Positions 62,146 through 64,000 of a stretch of DNA of 64,000 nucleotides are shown here, piece after piece. The position numbers were made by a program, and so were the translations under genes. Positions within the stretch are counted from its first letter, which is position 1. Each line of letters begins with the position of its first letter. The DNA comes from Bacillus horti (lineage in GTDB: Bacteria; Bacillota; Bacilli; Caldalkalibacillales; JCM-10596), in contig NZ_JAUSTY010000003.1 in the NCBI RefSeq assembly GCF_030813115.1, forward strand, positions 1 to 64,000, given 5' to 3'. Below the pieces are notes generated by a model. That model made no database searches. It saw nothing but the letters and a program-made list of their open reading frames with translations, and was not told the origin of the DNA.

Positions 62146-62676
62146 TTATAAAAGTCGAATCAAAGCCTCTCTAATTTTCATCGCATCCCCTTGCTGCTCC
62201 ACAATTCTCGCATATGCAGCGCGCAAAGCCTCAGCTAGTAAAATGCCAAGCTCTTGTCCAGCAGGTTCTTGTGCGGCAACAGCTAGCTTTCCTAAATAAT
62301 CTGCTATAGCGTTATTCACGTTTCGTGGATCTGGCTCAGAAAGAAGCCTTCCAACCTTTAGCTTAATCATGCCGTCGTACGCCGCTAAAAAGGCAGCCTT
62401 AAGGGCTTGACTTTCCGAAACAGCTTCCGCTACGGCCTCCATACGATCTAAAATACGCAGGGTCACATCGTCCCGTAGCATCCCATAAAATTTAATTTTT
62501 GACCGATAATGATGGTAAAGAGCTCCGACCGTTACGCCCGCATCAGCTGCAATATGATCCACTTCAGCTTTTTTGTAGCCTATTTCGCTAAAGCGCTTGA
62601 GACCAGCGTGAATCAGCCGATGCTGGGTCGAGCCGGGAACTGGAATTTCTGGATTCATCGCAGCCTCAGCCTCCAT
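62146..62676 (-). CDS. TetR-family transcriptional regulator
   Basis: A 176-residue protein with the TetR DNA-binding region (HRLIHAGLKRFSEIGYKKAEVDHIAADAGVTVGALYHHYRSKIKFY) and a helical C-terminal domain. Start may be ATG 62674-62676 or the Met seven codons on (62656-62658), both with weak purine-rich sites. Divergent from the VOC gene at 62865; the palindromes in between are its likely operators. Confidence 0.88.
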   Translation of the reverse strand: MEAEAAMNPEIPVPGSTQHRLIHAGLKRFSEIGYKKAEVDHIAADAGVTVGALYHHYRSKIKFYGMLRDDVTLRILDRMEAVAEAVSESQALKAAFLAAYDGMIKLKVGRLLSEPDPRNVNNAIADYLGKLAVAAQEPAGQELGILLAEALRAAYARIVEQQGDAMKIREALIRLL

Positions 62677-62763
62677 TTCCCTATATTTTTCCCTATGTCG
62701 TTTCTTAGGCAGATGTTTTCATTATAGCCAAATTAATAGGGTAGATTCAATTTTATTATTTGA

Positions 62764-62792
62764 TTGACAAAAATACATAACCCAGTTATGCT
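62764..62792 (+). promoter_or_regulatory. Promoter of the VOC gene
   Basis: Consensus TTGACA (62764-62769), 17-base spacer, TATGCT (62787-62792). An operator-like palindrome covers the spacer and -10 box. Confidence 0.65.
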
Positions 62793-62816
62793 ATTAACAT
62801 AACCAAGTTATGTTAA
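62776..62816. promoter_or_regulatory. Two matching operator palindromes
   Basis: CATAACccaGTTATG at 62776-62790 and TTAACATAACcaaGTTATGTTAA at 62794-62816 share CATAACnnnGTTATG, with centres 22 bases apart. They cover the promoter and start region of the VOC gene and would allow repression by the divergent TetR protein. Confidence 0.7.
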
Positions 62817-62864
62817 TGATAACATAACTATTAAGACGAATCTATGAAAAAAGGGAGTGTAAAC

Positions 62865-63218
62865 ATGGAAGGAAACGTAATGTTTTATTTTGTACCTGTT
62901 AAAGATATTAAAAGTGCTAAAGCCCTATACCGCGACGCATTAGGCTTAGAGGAATCTTGGAGAGAAGGCGACTTTACTGTTGCTTTTAAGCTACCTGGAA
63001 CAGACGTTGAGCTTATGGTTGAGCAGGTTCAAGAGGGCGGTCCCGATGCCGCTGGTCCTGTTCTACTTGTACCATCTGTTAAAGACATCTATGAAAACAA
63101 TCAAGGTAAGCTTCATTTTGTAGACGAGCCTAGTGAAACACCTGATGGTCTGTGGGTAAGTGCTAAGGACGATTCCGGTAATGGCATTTACTTTACGGAT
63201 GAGAGCAAGCACGAGTAA
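62865..63218 (+). CDS. VOC-superfamily protein
   Basis: A 117-residue glyoxalase-fold protein: MFYFVPVKDIKSAKALYRDALGLEE, FTVAFKLPGTDVELMVEQV, VLLVPSVKDIYENNQGK, and the tail VSAKDDSGNGIYFTDES. No metal-ligand set typical of true glyoxalase I is complete, so binding or isomerase roles are equally possible. ATG 62865 has AAAGGGAGTG upstream; a longer frame to 62844 contains that site. Tightly regulated by a promoter with overlapping operators. Confidence 0.85.
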   Translation: MEGNVMFYFVPVKDIKSAKALYRDALGLEESWREGDFTVAFKLPGTDVELMVEQVQEGGPDAAGPVLLVPSVKDIYENNQGKLHFVDEPSETPDGLWVSAKDDSGNGIYFTDESKHE

Positions 63219-63597
63219 TTAACTATTTAATAGAATAGAGAGGGCTTGTCCCAAAAGTGTCAAATGATTTATCGAGTAGATGTGGTGTGCAATGAAAGTT
63301 CTAACGGTCATATTTGCACCTTAGCCGTGCTTTTCGGAGTTCTGCAAATTCTAACGGACAAAATTGCACCTTAGAAGGGAGATTTGAGGAAAAATCTCTA
63401 GATATTCATTCTAAGAGTTAAAAATGTCCGTTAGAAATAGAATTAGCTAAAAATCACTCTCTAAGAGTCTCGTATGTCCGTTAGAGAACGGGGCAGTCAA
63501 AAAAGTCCAAAGTTTAAAAAACTTTTGGGTTTGGGACAGCCCCTTTTCATGGTTAATCTCCCAATCCCATAAATCGAAAATAGACTACTATTTCTCC
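63219..63597. other. Intergenic region holding a structured repeat element
   Basis: No gene is visible. Almost the whole region (63242-63544) is a repeat element with inverted ends and four internal copies of a 25-base motif; see the repeat entry. Confidence 0.8.
63242..63544. repeat. About 300-bp palindromic non-coding element (MITE-like)
   Basis: The ends are imperfect inverted repeats: GGGCTTGTCCCAAAAGT on the left and TTTGGGACAGCCCC on the right. Inside, the motif TCTAACGGwCAnnnTTGCACCTTAG occurs at 63300-63324 and 63350-63374, and its complement (CTAAGAGT, then ATGTCCGTTAG) at 63411-63435 and 63461-63485. Within each orientation the copies are exactly 50 bases apart. No open frame of note. 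A non-autonomous transposable or structural element is likely. Confidence 0.75.
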
Positions 63598-63999
63598 TTA
63601 TTTTAATAGAGGAATCTTATCTTTGTATGCTGTGATAAGCTGCAAATTATGCTCCTCAGAGTGATCTAAATTGCCGCTTAAAAAAATAGGGGGTTGATCT
63701 CCATTTTCTGCGATATAGGCGATTGCCTGTGCAACTATAGAGTTGATCAGAACCATATTATAGATCGTTGAAACAGGAGCAAAAGGGACGGTTACACGCT
63801 CGTGCTCCATGACAGCATCCCCTAGTACAACATGATTATTAATGGCGAGGTCAGCGTAATCAGATAAATGCTTGCCACTTTGGTGACGGGATTGCAGCTT
63901 GGTATAATGAAACGATGTTAATGCAACCACAAAGCATCCAGCCTTTTGGGCTGTGATCGCTACATCTATGGGAACAGGATTCCTCCCGGAGGTTGATAC
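63598..63999 (-). CDS. SIS-domain sugar isomerase-like protein, partial
   Basis: The C-terminal 133 residues of a protein running off the right edge. It has VSTSGRNPVPIDVAITAQKAG with the Ser-rich SIS loop, VVALTSFHYTKLQSRHQSGK, LSDYADLAINN and VTVPFAPVSTIYNMVLINSIVAQA. This matches the UPF0309-type SIS (phosphosugar isomerase/binding) family of Bacillus, usually about 240-250 residues. SIS domains bind phosphosugars; substrate unknown. Stop at 63598. Confidence 0.87.
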   Translation of the reverse strand, partial: VSTSGRNPVPIDVAITAQKAGCFVVALTSFHYTKLQSRHQSGKHLSDYADLAINNHVVLGDAVMEHERVTVPFAPVSTIYNMVLINSIVAQAIAYIAENGDQPPIFLSGNLDHSEEHNLQLITAYKDKIPLLK

Positions 64000-64000
64000 G

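Overview
The window looks like chromosomal DNA of a low-to-medium GC, Gram-positive, endospore-former-type bacterium (order Bacillales; Bacillaceae or Paenibacillaceae). Pointers are strong AGGAGG-type ribosome sites, frequent GTG and TTG starts, lipobox lipoproteins, MocR regulators, a bla-blaR1-blaI locus, an S-layer-homology type protein, a TmrB-like kinase and a NupNOPQ-like nucleoside transporter. The sequence alone does not give a genus. There are no rRNA or tRNA genes, no CRISPR array and no prophage.

Layout. 1-676 is the 3' part of a frameshifted IS3/IS150-type insertion sequence. 976-6695 holds housekeeping-type genes: a luciferase-like oxidoreductase, an exported nuclease-fold/amidohydrolase pair, a TmrB-like kinase, YjdM and a saccharopine-dehydrogenase-like reductase. 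6913-15258 is a two-component system followed by a peptide-type ABC importer whose binding protein appears to be circularly permuted. 15382-18513 is an MMPL exporter with its TetR regulator and three matching palindromes. 18622-27081 has a DUF1722 protein, an EamA exporter divergent from a MocR regulator, a lipoprotein, a doubly frameshifted SLH-type gene, an aldo/keto reductase and a second MocR regulator. 27164-36812 is a long minus-strand operon: a second oligopeptide importer, a CapA-like metallophosphatase, two regulators and a VOC protein. 37065-41432 encodes a 1030-residue hybrid double kinase and a SARP-type response regulator, separated by an 11-bp tandem repeat. 41493-43487 has a TspO-family protein, a MazF-type toxin-antitoxin pair and a PH-like membrane protein. 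43736-48493 is a BMP/Nup-type nucleoside ABC importer. 49072-52330 is the beta-lactamase resistance locus with a well-resolved operator region. 52776-63218 contains small redox enzymes, an MFS exporter, a heterodimeric multidrug ABC exporter with its MarR regulator, a glutathione peroxidase, and a TetR/VOC divergent pair. 63242-63544 is a structured non-coding repeat element. The right edge cuts a SIS-domain gene.

How it works together. Much of the window concerns sensing and transport: three ABC importers (two peptide-type, one nucleoside-type), four drug- or lipid-type exporters (MMPL, EamA, MFS, ABC heterodimer), two complex phosphorelay systems, and antibiotic resistance. Most transporters sit next to a regulator whose probable operator can be seen as an inverted repeat. 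The most unusual single item is the permuted substrate-binding protein at 9298-10962, whose C-terminal lobe segment lies between the signal peptide and the normal N-terminal half.
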